NCBI GenBank assembly: GCA_963790095.1
Contig: CAWBNO010000020.1
Location: 253,058-317,057 of the forward strand
Reading direction: 5' to 3'
Length of the DNA stretch: 64,000 nt
Origin: JAAXQD01 sp963790095
GTDB lineage: Bacteria; Desulfobacterota; Desulfobacteria; Desulfobacterales; UBA11574
Shown: positions 35,948 through 45,991 of the stretch, piece by piece
How the letters are laid out: each line of letters opens with the position of its first letter
Numbering within the stretch: the first letter of the stretch is position 1
The notes under the pieces: generated by a model
What the model was told of the DNA's origin: nothing
What the model saw: the letters and a program-made list of their open reading frames with translations, nothing else
Databases searched by the model: none
Made by a program: the position numbers and the translations under genes

Positions 35948-36991
35948 ATGGGTCTATTCGTCGATAAAATTTTAGGTGTTTTTTCAACAGATCTTGCCAT
36001 CGATCTGGGTACGGCAAATACGCTGGTTTATGTTAAGGGAAAAGGTATCGTGTTGAATGAACCCTCTGTAGTTGCTGTGCGTACGGACAATCGCATGAAA
36101 AACCGTGTTTTGGCTGTTGGCCTTGAGGCCAAGAATATGCTGGGAAGAACCCCCGGGCATATCGTTGCGATTCGTCCCATGCGCGATGGTGTCATCGCTG
36201 ATTTTGAAGTAACAGAGGCGATGCTCCGCCATTTTATTCACAAGGTCCACAACCGACGAACGTTTGTAAGGCCCAGAATTGTCATTGCCGTTCCGTCGGG
36301 TATTACCCAGGTTGAAAAACGCGCGGTCAAAGAATCTGCCGAGTCGGCAGGGTCCCGGGAGGTGTTTCTGATTGAGGAGCCCATGGCAGCGGCCATCGGC
36401 GCCGGCCTTCCCATTACCGAGCCCATATGTAATATGGTTGTCGATATCGGTGGCGGCACCACGGAGGTTGCGGTGATATCTCTTGCGGGAATTGTTTACA
36501 GCCGATCCATTCGGGTGGCCGGCAATAAGATGGATGCCGCGATTATCCAGTACATCAAACGAAAATATAACCTGCTGATCGGTGAGCGCACCGCTGAAAT
36601 CATCAAAACTACCATCGGGAATGCATATCCGGAGCCACAGGATCTTGAAACCATCGAAGTCAAGGGCAGGGACCTTGCTTCAGGCATCCCAAAGATTCTG
36701 GCCATCGATTCCGAAGAGATACGCGTGGCAATTTCCGAACAGATCGATGCCATTGTAGAGACCGTCAAAATTGCTTTGGAACAGACACCCCCGGAGCTGG
36801 CCGCCGACATCGTGGACAGGGGAATTGTATTGACGGGAGGCGGCGCGCTGTTGAAGAATCTGGACAAGCTTCTCAGGGAGGAAACCGGCCTACCCATAAC
36901 GATTACGGAGAATCCATTACTCACCGTTGCACTCGGTTCCGGTGTAGCTCTTGACAGCATTGAAATCCTCAAACAAGTTGTAATTCAATAG
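35948..36991 (+). CDS. mreB: Rod-shape actin MreB
   Basis: A 347-residue bacterial actin that polymerises at the inner membrane and positions wall synthesis. Clear ATPase signature DLGTANTLVYV near 20, ALP/MPPS-like IAVPSGITQVEKRA, and VDIGGGTTEVAVISL (phosphate 2). Length and sequence are standard. mreC starts 4 bp after its stop. Confidence 0.97.
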   Translation: MGLFVDKILGVFSTDLAIDLGTANTLVYVKGKGIVLNEPSVVAVRTDNRMKNRVLAVGLEAKNMLGRTPGHIVAIRPMRDGVIADFEVTEAMLRHFIHKVHNRRTFVRPRIVIAVPSGITQVEKRAVKESAESAGSREVFLIEEPMAAAIGAGLPITEPICNMVVDIGGGTTEVAVISLAGIVYSRSIRVAGNKMDAAIIQYIKRKYNLLIGERTAEIIKTTIGNAYPEPQDLETIEVKGRDLASGIPKILAIDSEEIRVAISEQIDAIVETVKIALEQTPPELAADIVDRGIVLTGGGALLKNLDKLLREETGLPITITENPLLTVALGSGVALDSIEILKQVVIQ

Positions 36992-36995
36992 TTAC

Positions 36996-37832
36996 ATGTT
37001 TTCCAAAAAGATGGTGATGATTGTTGGCGTGGTGGTTCTGATTGCCATCAACATTATACTACTTTCCGTTTTCAATCGTCGCTATATCTCCTATTATGGA
37101 CCGGGAAGGATCGCCATCTCCATTGTTGCGCCTTTCCAGAAAGCCACCAGCACGTCCATCCGCTTTATCAGAGATATTTGGCGTCACTATTTTTTCCTGG
37201 TTAACGTGGCCAAAGAGAATGAGGATCTCAGAAAAGACTTAAACCGCGCCTTTGAAAAAAAAATTCAGTTCAAGGAATTTGAACTTTCTAATGCGCGTCT
37301 TCGCAATCTGCTGAATTTTAAGAAAAAAATCACCGATCGCGTTCTGGCGGCTGAGGTCATTGGCAAGGACCCTTCTCCCTGGTTTAAGACGGTTCTTATC
37401 GATAAGGGACAACAGGACGGAGTCGAAAAAGGAATGGCCGTCGTAATTCCGGAAGGGATTGTAGGACAGACCACGGAGGTCTCCGCCCATTATTCCAAGG
37501 TTCTTTTGATTATCGATCATAACAGCGCCGTGGATGCTCTGGTTCAACGGGACCGAGCACGGGGAATCATCAAGGGCGGTTCCGCCGGTCAATGCCTTTT
37601 TAAATATGTTTTGCGCAAGCATGATATCGAGGTGGATGATATTGTCGTTTCGTCGGGGCTCGACGGTGTTTTCCCTAAAGGGCTTCCCGTGGGATATGTT
37701 TCAGGGGTCATCAAACCCAAGTCCGGGATCTTTCAGGAAGTCACCGTAGCCCCCCATGTCGATTTTGAAAAACTCGAAGAGGTTCTGGTTGTATTGACCC
37801 CCAAAAAACAAGAGTTTGAGCAAGAGAAATGA
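36996..37832 (+). CDS. mreC: Rod shape-determining protein MreC
   Basis: A 278-residue MreC: single N-terminal membrane helix (about 6-25), coiled coil (about 63-100), and a beta-rich periplasmic domain (VIGKDPSPWFKTVLIDKG, GLDGVFPKGLPVGYV). It scaffolds elongasome proteins. Overlaps mreD by 4 bp. Confidence 0.95.
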   Translation: MFSKKMVMIVGVVVLIAINIILLSVFNRRYISYYGPGRIAISIVAPFQKATSTSIRFIRDIWRHYFFLVNVAKENEDLRKDLNRAFEKKIQFKEFELSNARLRNLLNFKKKITDRVLAAEVIGKDPSPWFKTVLIDKGQQDGVEKGMAVVIPEGIVGQTTEVSAHYSKVLLIIDHNSAVDALVQRDRARGIIKGGSAGQCLFKYVLRKHDIEVDDIVVSSGLDGVFPKGLPVGYVSGVIKPKSGIFQEVTVAPHVDFEKLEEVLVVLTPKKQEFEQEK

Positions 37833-38350
37833 TCTATTGCTATCATGTCTGTATATGTCTTTTTCTGATCATCGTTCAGACCACCGTTATGCCCTATATC
37901 CCCTTATTCCAAGGATTTTATGATCTCCTTACCCCATTCGTCATTTTCTTGTGCATCTTCCGTCCCTTCCGTGAAAGCATACCGGTTATTCTCTTTTTCG
38001 GGTTTGTGATGGAAGCCATCTCCGGAGGCACGTTCGGTCTCTATTTGACCACCTATCTGTGGTTGTTTATCGGGGTGAGATGGATTATAACTTTTTTACA
38101 TGTGGGGAACAATCCGCTGTTGCCGTTTATCGTAGTTGCCGGCGTATTGATGGAAAATTTTATATTTGTCGGCAGCAATGTCATCTTTGAGCCCGGCTTG
38201 CGCTTCACATCGGAAATGTCGATTACCATTGGGGTCCAGGTGTTTTGGGCCATATTCACCGGACCGATGTTTCTTTTGTTTTTTAATTATTCATTTGGGA
38301 AATGGGATAAAAAGGTTAAGGAAATATCCACAAGAAAAGCGGATCGTTAA
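37829..38350 (+). CDS. mreD: Rod shape-determining protein MreD
   Basis: A 173-residue polytopic membrane protein of MreD size, with five or so hydrophobic helices and a GGTFGLYLTTYL segment. Identity rests mainly on its place between mreC (overlap of 4 bp) and the PBP2 gene. Confidence 0.9.
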   Translation: MIYCYHVCICLFLIIVQTTVMPYIPLFQGFYDLLTPFVIFLCIFRPFRESIPVILFFGFVMEAISGGTFGLYLTTYLWLFIGVRWIITFLHVGNNPLLPFIVVAGVLMENFIFVGSNVIFEPGLRFTSEMSITIGVQVFWAIFTGPMFLLFFNYSFGKWDKKVKEISTRKADR

Positions 38351-38399
38351 TTTATATTGAACGATCCATACCCCTTTTTTCATAAAAAAAGAGCGTGCT

Positions 38400-40232
38400 T
38401 TGACGAAATATTTAAAAACAGCAGACGCAGAATGGTATAAACAGCGGGTCATCAGAGCCATGTTTTGCGTTGCAGGCGCCTTTTTTATACTTTTGATACG
38501 CCTGTTTTATCTCCAGGTGATTCAGGGCCAGGAGTTGAGACGATTGTCGGAAAACAATTGTATCCGTCTGCAGAGTACCGAACCGTCCAGGGGGATGATT
38601 TTTGACCGAAACGGAACATTGCTGGTGGATAACCGGCCGTCGTTTAATGTGAATATTATTTTAAAAGACGCCAAGCCGGTGAAGGATACCATTGAGAAAT
38701 TGTCTAAATATATGAATGTTCCTGGGCCGGAACTCCTGTCAAAAATTGAAAATAACAAGACCGGATCACATTATAAGCCCATACCTTTGAAAAAGGATAT
38801 CGGACGGGATGCCTTGGCGGCCGTGGAGGTTCATAAATTTGATCTTCCCGGGGTTGTCATCGATGTCAAGTCTCGAAGACACTACATCGAGCCACAGCGT
38901 GCCGCACATTTGATCGGATATTTGAGCGAAATTAATTCTAAAGAACTCGAATCCGGTAAATACCCCGAGTATAAGGGGGGGGATTTTATCGGAAAATTTG
39001 GTGTCGAGAAAATATTTGAGTCGTTTTTGCATGGGAAGCGAGGGGGTAGACAGGTTGAAGTCAATGTTATGGGACAGGTGGTAAGGGTGTTGAAAACAGT
39101 GGATGCCCAACCCGGACATAACATTTATCTCACCATCGACAATACCTTGCAGAAAACAGCGGAAATGCTTTTAGAGGGTGAGGCCGGTGCCGTTGCCGCC
39201 ATGGATCCAAATACAGGGGATATCCTCGTATTGACCAGCGCGCCGTCATTCGATCAGAATATTTTTGTTGACGGTATGTCCCATAAGCAATGGGAGGCCC
39301 TTGTGTCCAACCCGTTAAGACCGTTGGAAGATAAGGTCATTCAGGGTGCGTATCCCCCGGCATCCACCTTTAAGATAATAACAGCCATGGCAGGGCTCGA
39401 AGAAGGGGTCATCGACGAAAAGACAACGTTTTACTGCCCTGGACATTATAAATATGGAAATCGTGTATACCGATGCTGGAAACGCGGAGGACACGGCAAC
39501 GTGAACGTTGTTAAAGCACTGGCTGAATCCTGTGACGTCTTTTTCTACCAGGTTGGCCAAAAGCTGGGCATCGATCGACTGTCCATGTACGCCAAAGCGT
39601 GCGGGCTGGGTTCTTTGACCGGAATCGATCTGGATCACGAAGAAGCAGGGCTGATCCCGACAGCAGCGTGGAAAAAGCGTCGAACCGGCAATGCCTGGCA
39701 GGGGGGAGAAACCCTTTCTGTGGCCATTGGGCAAGGCTATAATCTTGCAACACCCTTGCAGATGCTTGTTCTCACTGCAGCAGTGGCCAATGGCGGAGCA
39801 TTGTATACCCCTTTGGTGCTCAAGTCCGTCAATACGGCCGACGGTGCGGTGGTGGTTCAAAGCAAACCGCGGTTGGCCGGCCGCCTGCCCACCGGAAAGC
39901 AAACATTTAGGATTATTAAAAATGGTCTAAAAGAGGTTGTGAACGGCCCAAAAGGTACCGGGCGGATTGCCCATATTGACGGCCTGAGTGTCAGCGGTAA
40001 AACCGGAACCGCCCAGGTGGTCGGTCGCAGCAAGGACCCCAACTGGTCGGATAAAAATTTGCCCGACCACCTAAAAGCCCATGCATGGTTTGTGGCGTAT
40101 GCACCATCCGAGAATCCACAGATCGCTGTGGCTGTGGTTGTTGAGCATGGAGAGCACGGGTCAAGTGCGGCGGCACCGATTGCCAGGGAAATTATCAGAA
40201 CCTACTTGAAAAAAGATGAAGTTCAACCCTAA
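38400..40232 (+). CDS. mrdA: Penicillin-binding protein 2
   Basis: A 610-residue monofunctional transpeptidase of the elongasome. It has a short cytoplasmic N-terminus, a membrane helix (about 20-42), a dimerisation domain, and a transpeptidase domain with S322-T-F-K, SCD and K-T-G near 534-536 (SGKTGTAQV). TTG start at 38400; the KYLKTADAEWY N-terminus fits relatives. rodA follows 240 bp later. Confidence 0.95.
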   Translation: MTKYLKTADAEWYKQRVIRAMFCVAGAFFILLIRLFYLQVIQGQELRRLSENNCIRLQSTEPSRGMIFDRNGTLLVDNRPSFNVNIILKDAKPVKDTIEKLSKYMNVPGPELLSKIENNKTGSHYKPIPLKKDIGRDALAAVEVHKFDLPGVVIDVKSRRHYIEPQRAAHLIGYLSEINSKELESGKYPEYKGGDFIGKFGVEKIFESFLHGKRGGRQVEVNVMGQVVRVLKTVDAQPGHNIYLTIDNTLQKTAEMLLEGEAGAVAAMDPNTGDILVLTSAPSFDQNIFVDGMSHKQWEALVSNPLRPLEDKVIQGAYPPASTFKIITAMAGLEEGVIDEKTTFYCPGHYKYGNRVYRCWKRGGHGNVNVVKALAESCDVFFYQVGQKLGIDRLSMYAKACGLGSLTGIDLDHEEAGLIPTAAWKKRRTGNAWQGGETLSVAIGQGYNLATPLQMLVLTAAVANGGALYTPLVLKSVNTADGAVVVQSKPRLAGRLPTGKQTFRIIKNGLKEVVNGPKGTGRIAHIDGLSVSGKTGTAQVVGRSKDPNWSDKNLPDHLKAHAWFVAYAPSENPQIAVAVVVEHGEHGSSAAAPIAREIIRTYLKKDEVQP

Positions 40233-40238
40233 TCTCCA

Positions 40239-40400
40239 ATGAAATCAGCAGACCCTCAAGGCACAACACCCCAAGGATTTCATGGGAATGAATATCACGG
40301 GACCGGCGGCATTCCCCAGGTTTCCCCGGCCAAAGCAAAGAACCCTTTTCAAAGGAGTTGGGGACTGCCGGCAATATTGTCTTTGATAGCATTGTTTTAA
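40239..40400 (+). CDS. Possible small ORF between mrdA and rodA
   Basis: A 53-codon frame starting 7 bases after the mrdA stop, ending in a short hydrophobic stretch (WGLPAILSLIALF). It has a weak leader and no family resemblance. It may be a remnant or chance frame. Confidence 0.2.
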   Translation: MKSADPQGTTPQGFHGNEYHGTGGIPQVSPAKAKNPFQRSWGLPAILSLIALF

Positions 40401-40473
40401 ATTATGAATAATCTAAACCCGACATCATGGATCATGTGGCATAGATCATGGGCGAGTTCTCGGTATCAGGAGC

Positions 40474-41589
40474 GTGGCTGAAATGATCGATCGGCGATTT
40501 GTAAAATACTTTGACTGGGGCTTGCTCGGGCTGACGGTGTTCATCGCAGGCCTGGGGCTTATCGCCCTTTACAGCGCTGTGGTATCAAACACGGCATTTC
40601 CTCAAAAAACGTTGTATTTCAAACAGTTGATATGGTATTCCGCCGGAATTTCCGTAATGGTTTTGTCTTTTCTGATCAATTACAAAACATTGGATCGATG
40701 GGCCCCCGCCATCTATATTCTATGTATGTTGCTTTTAATATCCGTATTGATTTTCGGAAAGAATGTGGGCGGAGCAAGACGCTGGATCATATTGGGGCCG
40801 GTCTCAATTCAACCGTCAGAACTTGCAAAAATTGCGGTGATAATCTCCCTGACAAGATATTATTCCAGACGGGCCGATATCGGAGGTTTGAGCTTGCGGG
40901 AACTTCTGACCCCCTTCATGCTCACGGTTATTCCGTTTGTTTTGATCGTTAAGCAGCCGGATTTGGGGACCGCCATGATCATTGTTTTGATTGCCGGTTC
41001 CGTGACTGTTTTTGTGAAGATTGAGCGTCGATCACTTTTATGCCTCGTCACTACCTGTACGGTGGCCGGTCCTCTGGTCTGGTTTTTTCTAAAAGCTTAC
41101 CAAAAAAGGCGGATATTGACATTTTTAGATCCGGACCGGGACCCCCTGGGTGCCGGCTATCATATTATTCAGTCTAAAATTGCCATCGGTTCCGGTATGA
41201 TTGTCGGCAAGGGATTTTTAGAAGGGACTCAAAATGCCCTTTCTTTTTTACCCGAGCAGCATACGGATTTCATTTTTTCGGTTTTGGCCGAAGAATGGGG
41301 ACTTATGGGCTCTTTGCTCCTTTTATGCCTTTTTCTATTGCTTATTATTTGGGGATTGAACATTGCTTACAGATGCCGGGAACCCTTCGGAACGATCCTT
41401 GCTGTCGGTGTGACCGCAATGATATTCTGGCAAGTGTTTATTAATATTGGTATGACCATGGGTTTGATGCCGATTGTCGGTGTGACACTGCCTTTCATCA
41501 GTTATGGTGGTTCATCGGTCATCACCACAATGATTTGTATCGGTTTATTGCTGAACATCAGTATGCGGCGGTTCCTTTACGAACAATAA
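40474..41589 (+). CDS. rodA: Peptidoglycan glycosyltransferase RodA
   Basis: A 371-residue SEDS protein with ten or so membrane helices that polymerises glycan strands with PBP2. Signature regions are IQPSELAKIAVI, KQPDLGTAMIIV, FLPEQHTDFIFSVLAEEWG and a closing SYGGSS. Standard length. The atp operon promoter follows. Confidence 0.95.
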   Translation: MAEMIDRRFVKYFDWGLLGLTVFIAGLGLIALYSAVVSNTAFPQKTLYFKQLIWYSAGISVMVLSFLINYKTLDRWAPAIYILCMLLLISVLIFGKNVGGARRWIILGPVSIQPSELAKIAVIISLTRYYSRRADIGGLSLRELLTPFMLTVIPFVLIVKQPDLGTAMIIVLIAGSVTVFVKIERRSLLCLVTTCTVAGPLVWFFLKAYQKRRILTFLDPDRDPLGAGYHIIQSKIAIGSGMIVGKGFLEGTQNALSFLPEQHTDFIFSVLAEEWGLMGSLLLLCLFLLLIIWGLNIAYRCREPFGTILAVGVTAMIFWQVFINIGMTMGLMPIVGVTLPFISYGGSSVITTMICIGLLLNISMRRFLYEQ

Positions 41590-41638
41590 GATGGACCGGG
41601 TTATGGGAAAATTTTGACAAATTTATAAAAAAAAACCT

Positions 41639-41667
41639 TTGACAACATTTATGGCTGATGTTATAGA
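41639..41667 (+). promoter_or_regulatory. Sigma-70-type promoter of the atp operon
   Basis: TTGACA (41639-41644), 17-base spacer, TATAGA (41662-41667), close to the sigma-70 consensus and 89 bases before the atpF' start. A second TTGACA lies about 25 bases upstream. Confidence 0.6.
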
Positions 41668-41755
41668 CCGCCGTGTTTAAAATACGAATAAAACATGAGT
41701 GGTCGCAATTTTTAAAAAAGTGCATTAACAGGTTTCAGCTATGGGGGGTCCATTG

Positions 41756-42286
41756 ATGAAAAAGTCCGGTTCGAACCTGAAAAATCCATTTTTTCCCACG
41801 CTTTTCCTTTCCGTATCTTTATTCTCCTTCAAAGGCGTTGCCATGGGTGCCGGCGGTGTTACGGTGATTCCCGACGGATCGCTTTTTGTCCAGATCGCAA
41901 ATTTTCTGATTATCATATGGGCATTGAACGTCATTTTATACAAGCCGATCCGAAAGATGCTCATCCAAAGGAAAGAAAAAATTTCAAGCCTTGAGCAAAA
42001 TATCGAAAAATTGAACCAAGATGCCCAAGAGAGTGACGATGCTTTTGTTTCCGGGATTAAAACGGCCAGGGGCAAAGGATTGTTTGAAAAAGAGGCCTTG
42101 ATAAAAGAGGCGACCGAGGAAGAAAGGAAAATAATAGAAGAAATTAATCAAAAGGCTCAAGCAAATCTTGCCGAGATCCGCGTAAAAATCGCAAAGGATG
42201 CCGAGGGCGTTCGATCAGCGCTTCAAAAAGAGGTCGATACCTTTGCAAATGCGATCAGTGAGAAAATTTTGGGGAGGGCTGTTTAA
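41756..42286 (+). CDS. atpF': ATP synthase subunit b'
   Basis: A 176-residue b-type stator subunit, first of two. A hydrophobic leader-like stretch (residues about 10-26) precedes the membrane helix (IANFLIIIWALNVILYKPI), then an extended coiled coil. ATG at 41756 is favoured because GGGGGG of the earlier ATG region acts as its RBS. The stop overlaps atpF by one base. Two different b subunits form a heterodimer stalk in this group. Confidence 0.85.
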   Translation: MKKSGSNLKNPFFPTLFLSVSLFSFKGVAMGAGGVTVIPDGSLFVQIANFLIIIWALNVILYKPIRKMLIQRKEKISSLEQNIEKLNQDAQESDDAFVSGIKTARGKGLFEKEALIKEATEEERKIIEEINQKAQANLAEIRVKIAKDAEGVRSALQKEVDTFANAISEKILGRAV

Positions 42287-42897
42287 TGAAGAAAATTTCT
42301 GGCAATCGCCTCAAGCGACTGATTTTTAAAAAAGGGCCGGTCATGGTGGTTTTCATGATGCTGCTCTTTTTCTGTTTTATGGGGGTGTCCAGGGCATCTT
42401 CGGAACAGGGAGGCGGGTCAAAAGGATGGATGGCGACGGATACCTACAAGGTCATGAACTTTGCGGTTTTGGCCATCGGTCTTTTCCTTCTGTTAAGAAA
42501 GCCGACCGCCCAGGCACTCAATTCCAGGATCAAAGGGATTAAGGATCAACTCGATGAACTGGAAACAAAAAAGAAGGCGGCCGAAAAGCAGCTGGCGGAA
42601 TATAATCGAAAATTCACCCAATTAGAGCAGGAAGCTGAAAAGCTCATTGAAGATTATATCCGGCAGGGGAACGAAGCCAAGGCGAGAATCATCGATGAGG
42701 CGAAAAAAGCGGCGGAAAAATTGGAGGAACAGGCCCAACGAAATATCGAGCACGAGTTCAAGCAAGCCAAAGTAAAACTTCAGGAAGAAATTTTGGATAA
42801 GGCTCTGGTCAAGACTGAAGAGATCATTAAAAATAAAATTACCGCTCAAGATCAGGAAAAACTGGTGGATGAATATTTAGAGAAGGTGGTGGCATAG
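42286..42897 (+). CDS. atpF: ATP synthase subunit b
   Basis: A 203-residue b subunit with an N-terminal hydrophobic stretch ending in a SRASS signal-like site, then helix TYKVMNFAVLAIGLFLLLRK and a long coiled coil. One-base overlaps with both neighbours indicate translational coupling. Confidence 0.88.
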   Translation: MKKISGNRLKRLIFKKGPVMVVFMMLLFFCFMGVSRASSEQGGGSKGWMATDTYKVMNFAVLAIGLFLLLRKPTAQALNSRIKGIKDQLDELETKKKAAEKQLAEYNRKFTQLEQEAEKLIEDYIRQGNEAKARIIDEAKKAAEKLEEQAQRNIEHEFKQAKVKLQEEILDKALVKTEEIIKNKITAQDQEKLVDEYLEKVVA

Positions 42898-43448
42898 TGA
42901 AAAATTTGACGATCGCACGGCGTTATGCCAAGGCACTCTTGATCATTGGCAAAGAGGACGGTCAGGCGGAAACCTATGGGGAACTACTTGACGGATTTAC
43001 CCAATTAATGGCCAAGGAAACGGAGCTCGATCTGGCCATTTGCAATCCCCTTTATGCAGCGTCAGAGCGTAAGAAGGTTTTGAAGACGATCATTGATAAA
43101 GTCGGCATTTCCAAAGTTATGGCATCTTTTCTATTATTGTTGTTCGACAAGGGAAGGTTTGAGTTTTTAGGTAATATCAATGATTTTTATCAAAAACTGG
43201 CGGACGAACTCAAGGGCGTTATGCGGGCCAGTCTGGTATCGGCATCGGGACTTTCATCCGAGACCGTTGAAAAGATCCGTACAACTCTGTCGAAAAAGAC
43301 AGGTAAAGATATTATCCTGGAAGTGGAGCAGGATCCCGGCCTTATCGGGGGAATTGTTTCCAGAATTGGCGATCTGGTTCTTGACGGTAGTATCAAAACA
43401 CAATTACTCAATATGAGGGAATCTTTAAAAAGGGGTGAGAGCATATAA
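42897..43448 (+). CDS. atpH: ATP synthase subunit delta
   Basis: A 183-residue OSCP/delta subunit linking the stator to F1. Start GTG at 42897 overlaps the atpF stop. N-terminal helical bundle (IARRYAKALLII) and C-terminal GGIVSRIGDLVLDGSIKTQL are family hallmarks. Confidence 0.93.
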   Translation: MKNLTIARRYAKALLIIGKEDGQAETYGELLDGFTQLMAKETELDLAICNPLYAASERKKVLKTIIDKVGISKVMASFLLLLFDKGRFEFLGNINDFYQKLADELKGVMRASLVSASGLSSETVEKIRTTLSKKTGKDIILEVEQDPGLIGGIVSRIGDLVLDGSIKTQLLNMRESLKRGESI

Positions 43449-44965
43449 TGGAATTAAGAGCCGAAGAAATAAGTCAGATCATTAAAGAGCAGATTACGGA
43501 TTATGACAAAAAAGTCGAGTTGAGTGAAACCGGAACGGTCTTGTCCGTAGGTGATGGTATCGCCAGGGTATACGGCCTGGAGACGGTCATGGCATTGGAG
43601 CTCGTTGAATTTCCCGGCGGAATCCTCGGGCTTGTGCTGAACCTTGAAGAGGATAACGTGGGTGTCGCCATTATGGGCGAAGACATCCACATCAAAGAGG
43701 GCGATATCGTCAAACGGACACGCAGAATCGCTCAGGTCCCGGTGGGTGAAGCCGTGTTGGGACGCGTGGTTTCTGCGGTGGGGGAACCTCTGGACGGTAA
43801 AGGACCTATCGAGGCCAAAGAGTCCAGCAGGGTAGAGATGGTGGCACCGGGGGTTATTGACCGAAAAAGCGTGCACGAACCGTGTTATACCGGGTTGAAG
43901 GCCGTCGATGCCATGACACCGGTGGGACGCGGACAGCGCGAACTGATTATTGGTGACCGTCAGATCGGTAAAACCGCCGTGGCCGTGGATGCCATTCTCG
44001 CCCAGAAGGATACAGACATTTACTGTATTTATGTGGCGTGCGGTCAGAAAAAATCGACGGTTGCCCAGGTCCATGCGATTCTGGAAAAACATGGCGCTAT
44101 GGAATACACAACAATCGTTGCTGCTTGTGCCAGTGATCCGGCTACGTTGCAGTATGTTGCGCCATACGCGGGCTGCGCCATGGGCGAATATTTCCGGGAC
44201 AAAGGAATGCATGCTCTGATTATCTATGACGATCTGTCCAAACAGGCTGTAGCCTATCGCCAAGTCTCTCTTCTTTTAAGACGTCCTCCGGGACGTGAGG
44301 CGTATCCCGGCGACATTTTCTACAACCACTCTCGTTTGCTTGAACGGTCTGCCAAGTTGAACGATGAACTGGGCGCAGGTTCTTTGACCGCACTTCCGAT
44401 CATTGAAACCCAGGCCGGTGACGTTTCCGCCTATATTCCCACCAATGTTATTTCCATTACCGACGGACAGATCTATCTTGAACCCGCGCTCTTTTTTGCC
44501 GGTGTACGACCGTCGATCAATGTGGGACTGTCTGTTTCCCGCGTGGGGGGCGCCGCCCAGGTAAAGGCCATGAAGCAGGTGGCCGGTACGTTGCGGCTCG
44601 ACATGGCCCAATATCGAGAACTTGAAGCGTTTGCGGCATTTGGCAGCGATCTCGACAAGGCCACCCAGAGGCAGCTGACCCGAGGTGAACGTCTGGTGGA
44701 AATTTTAAAACAACCCCAATATCAACCACTGGCCATGGAAAAACAGGTTTCGATCCTGTTTGCCGGAACCCGGGGCTTTCTAGACAAGTATCCGGTGGCT
44801 GTGCTGGCCAAGTACGAGGCGGGACTTTACACATTCCTTGAAGACAGATATTCGCAGCTTTTTGAAGGTCTTAGGGAGAAACAAGAGTTTACGGAAGATC
44901 TTGATAAGCTGATGACCGAGGCGTTAACGGCTTATGATGCGGAATTTCAGGATACGATTAAATAG
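43448..44965 (+). CDS. atpA: ATP synthase subunit alpha
   Basis: A 505-residue F1 alpha subunit with non-catalytic nucleotide site. Walker A GDRQIGKT at 169-176, Walker B-like ALIIYDDLSKQA, and the conserved RPPGREAYPGD. Standard length, coupled to atpH by one base. Confidence 0.98.
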   Translation: MELRAEEISQIIKEQITDYDKKVELSETGTVLSVGDGIARVYGLETVMALELVEFPGGILGLVLNLEEDNVGVAIMGEDIHIKEGDIVKRTRRIAQVPVGEAVLGRVVSAVGEPLDGKGPIEAKESSRVEMVAPGVIDRKSVHEPCYTGLKAVDAMTPVGRGQRELIIGDRQIGKTAVAVDAILAQKDTDIYCIYVACGQKKSTVAQVHAILEKHGAMEYTTIVAACASDPATLQYVAPYAGCAMGEYFRDKGMHALIIYDDLSKQAVAYRQVSLLLRRPPGREAYPGDIFYNHSRLLERSAKLNDELGAGSLTALPIIETQAGDVSAYIPTNVISITDGQIYLEPALFFAGVRPSINVGLSVSRVGGAAQVKAMKQVAGTLRLDMAQYRELEAFAAFGSDLDKATQRQLTRGERLVEILKQPQYQPLAMEKQVSILFAGTRGFLDKYPVAVLAKYEAGLYTFLEDRYSQLFEGLREKQEFTEDLDKLMTEALTAYDAEFQDTIK

Positions 44966-45056
44966 CTGAGGTTATGGTTTTTGTTGGAAATTCGGCCAAG
45001 GCTGAAAAAGTAAATAAATAACCTCAAACAGAGAGATGCGATAAGGGCTAAAGTCT

Positions 45057-45950
45057 ATGGCGACATTAAAAGATGTTCAAATGAAAATAGCTGCGGTTAA
45101 AAAGACTCAGCAGATCACAAAAGCCATGAACATGGTTGCGGCTTCCAAGCTACGCGGTGCCCAGGAAAGTATGGATGGTTTCCGCCCCTATGCCGGTAAG
45201 TTTTCCGAGGTTTTGGGAAGCCTTGCTGAAAAGGCCGGGGAGGAGACCAATCCCCTGCTGGAGGCCCGGGAGGAAGTCGAGAGAATAAACCTTGTTTTGT
45301 GTTCGTCCGATAAAGGCTTATGCGGTGGATTCAACACGAACCTTATATCAAAGGCCCAGGCATTTAAAAAGGAAAAAGAAGCACAAGGCATCGAGGTTGT
45401 ATTTACCAACTTTGGTAAAAAAGGCCGCGACTGGTGCCGGAGAAATAAATTTGAAATCCTCAGCGAACATGTCGGCGTCGTTGGTACCCGGCTCGGATTT
45501 AACATTGCAGTGAGCTCCGGGCAGAACCTTATCCAAGGGTTTCTGGATAAAACCTATGATGAGGTCTACATTGTTTATGCGGAATTTGTGAGTATGGCCA
45601 GGCAGGCACCGGTATTGAAACAGATGCTTCCAATACTGCCCATAGAATCTGCTGAGGCAGAGACGGAAGGGGAAGAAAAATCCTATCTTGCAGAGCATAT
45701 TTGTGAACCCTCACCCCCGGAACTTTTGGGGGAATTGCTTCCAAAGAACGTTTATGTTCAGTTATACAGTGCATTGCTGGAGACATCGACCAGCGAACAT
45801 GCCGCCCGAATGGCAGCGATGGACAATGCCACCAAAGCCTGCAAAGATATGATCGAAAACCTTACTCTGCTATATAATAAGGCGAGACAGGCGGCGATTA
45901 CCGCAGAGTTGATGGATATCGTCGGCGGTGCCGAAGCGCTCAAAGGCTAA
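45057..45950 (+). CDS. atpG: ATP synthase subunit gamma
   Basis: A 297-residue rotor shaft protein with N-terminal helix (LKDVQMKIAAVKKTQQITKA) and C-terminal helix ending NKARQAAITAELMDIVGGAEAL, both standard. Ninety-one bases separate it from atpA. Confidence 0.97.
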   Translation: MATLKDVQMKIAAVKKTQQITKAMNMVAASKLRGAQESMDGFRPYAGKFSEVLGSLAEKAGEETNPLLEAREEVERINLVLCSSDKGLCGGFNTNLISKAQAFKKEKEAQGIEVVFTNFGKKGRDWCRRNKFEILSEHVGVVGTRLGFNIAVSSGQNLIQGFLDKTYDEVYIVYAEFVSMARQAPVLKQMLPILPIESAEAETEGEEKSYLAEHICEPSPPELLGELLPKNVYVQLYSALLETSTSEHAARMAAMDNATKACKDMIENLTLLYNKARQAAITAELMDIVGGAEALKG

Positions 45951-45991
45951 ACAAAAAAATAAAATACCGCAGTTAAATAGGAGGTCTTTAG

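Noticed and set aside
43454..44263. Long minus-strand frame inside atpA (and similar ones inside atpD and mrdA)
   Set aside because: Shadow of a highly conserved plus-strand gene with strong codon bias.
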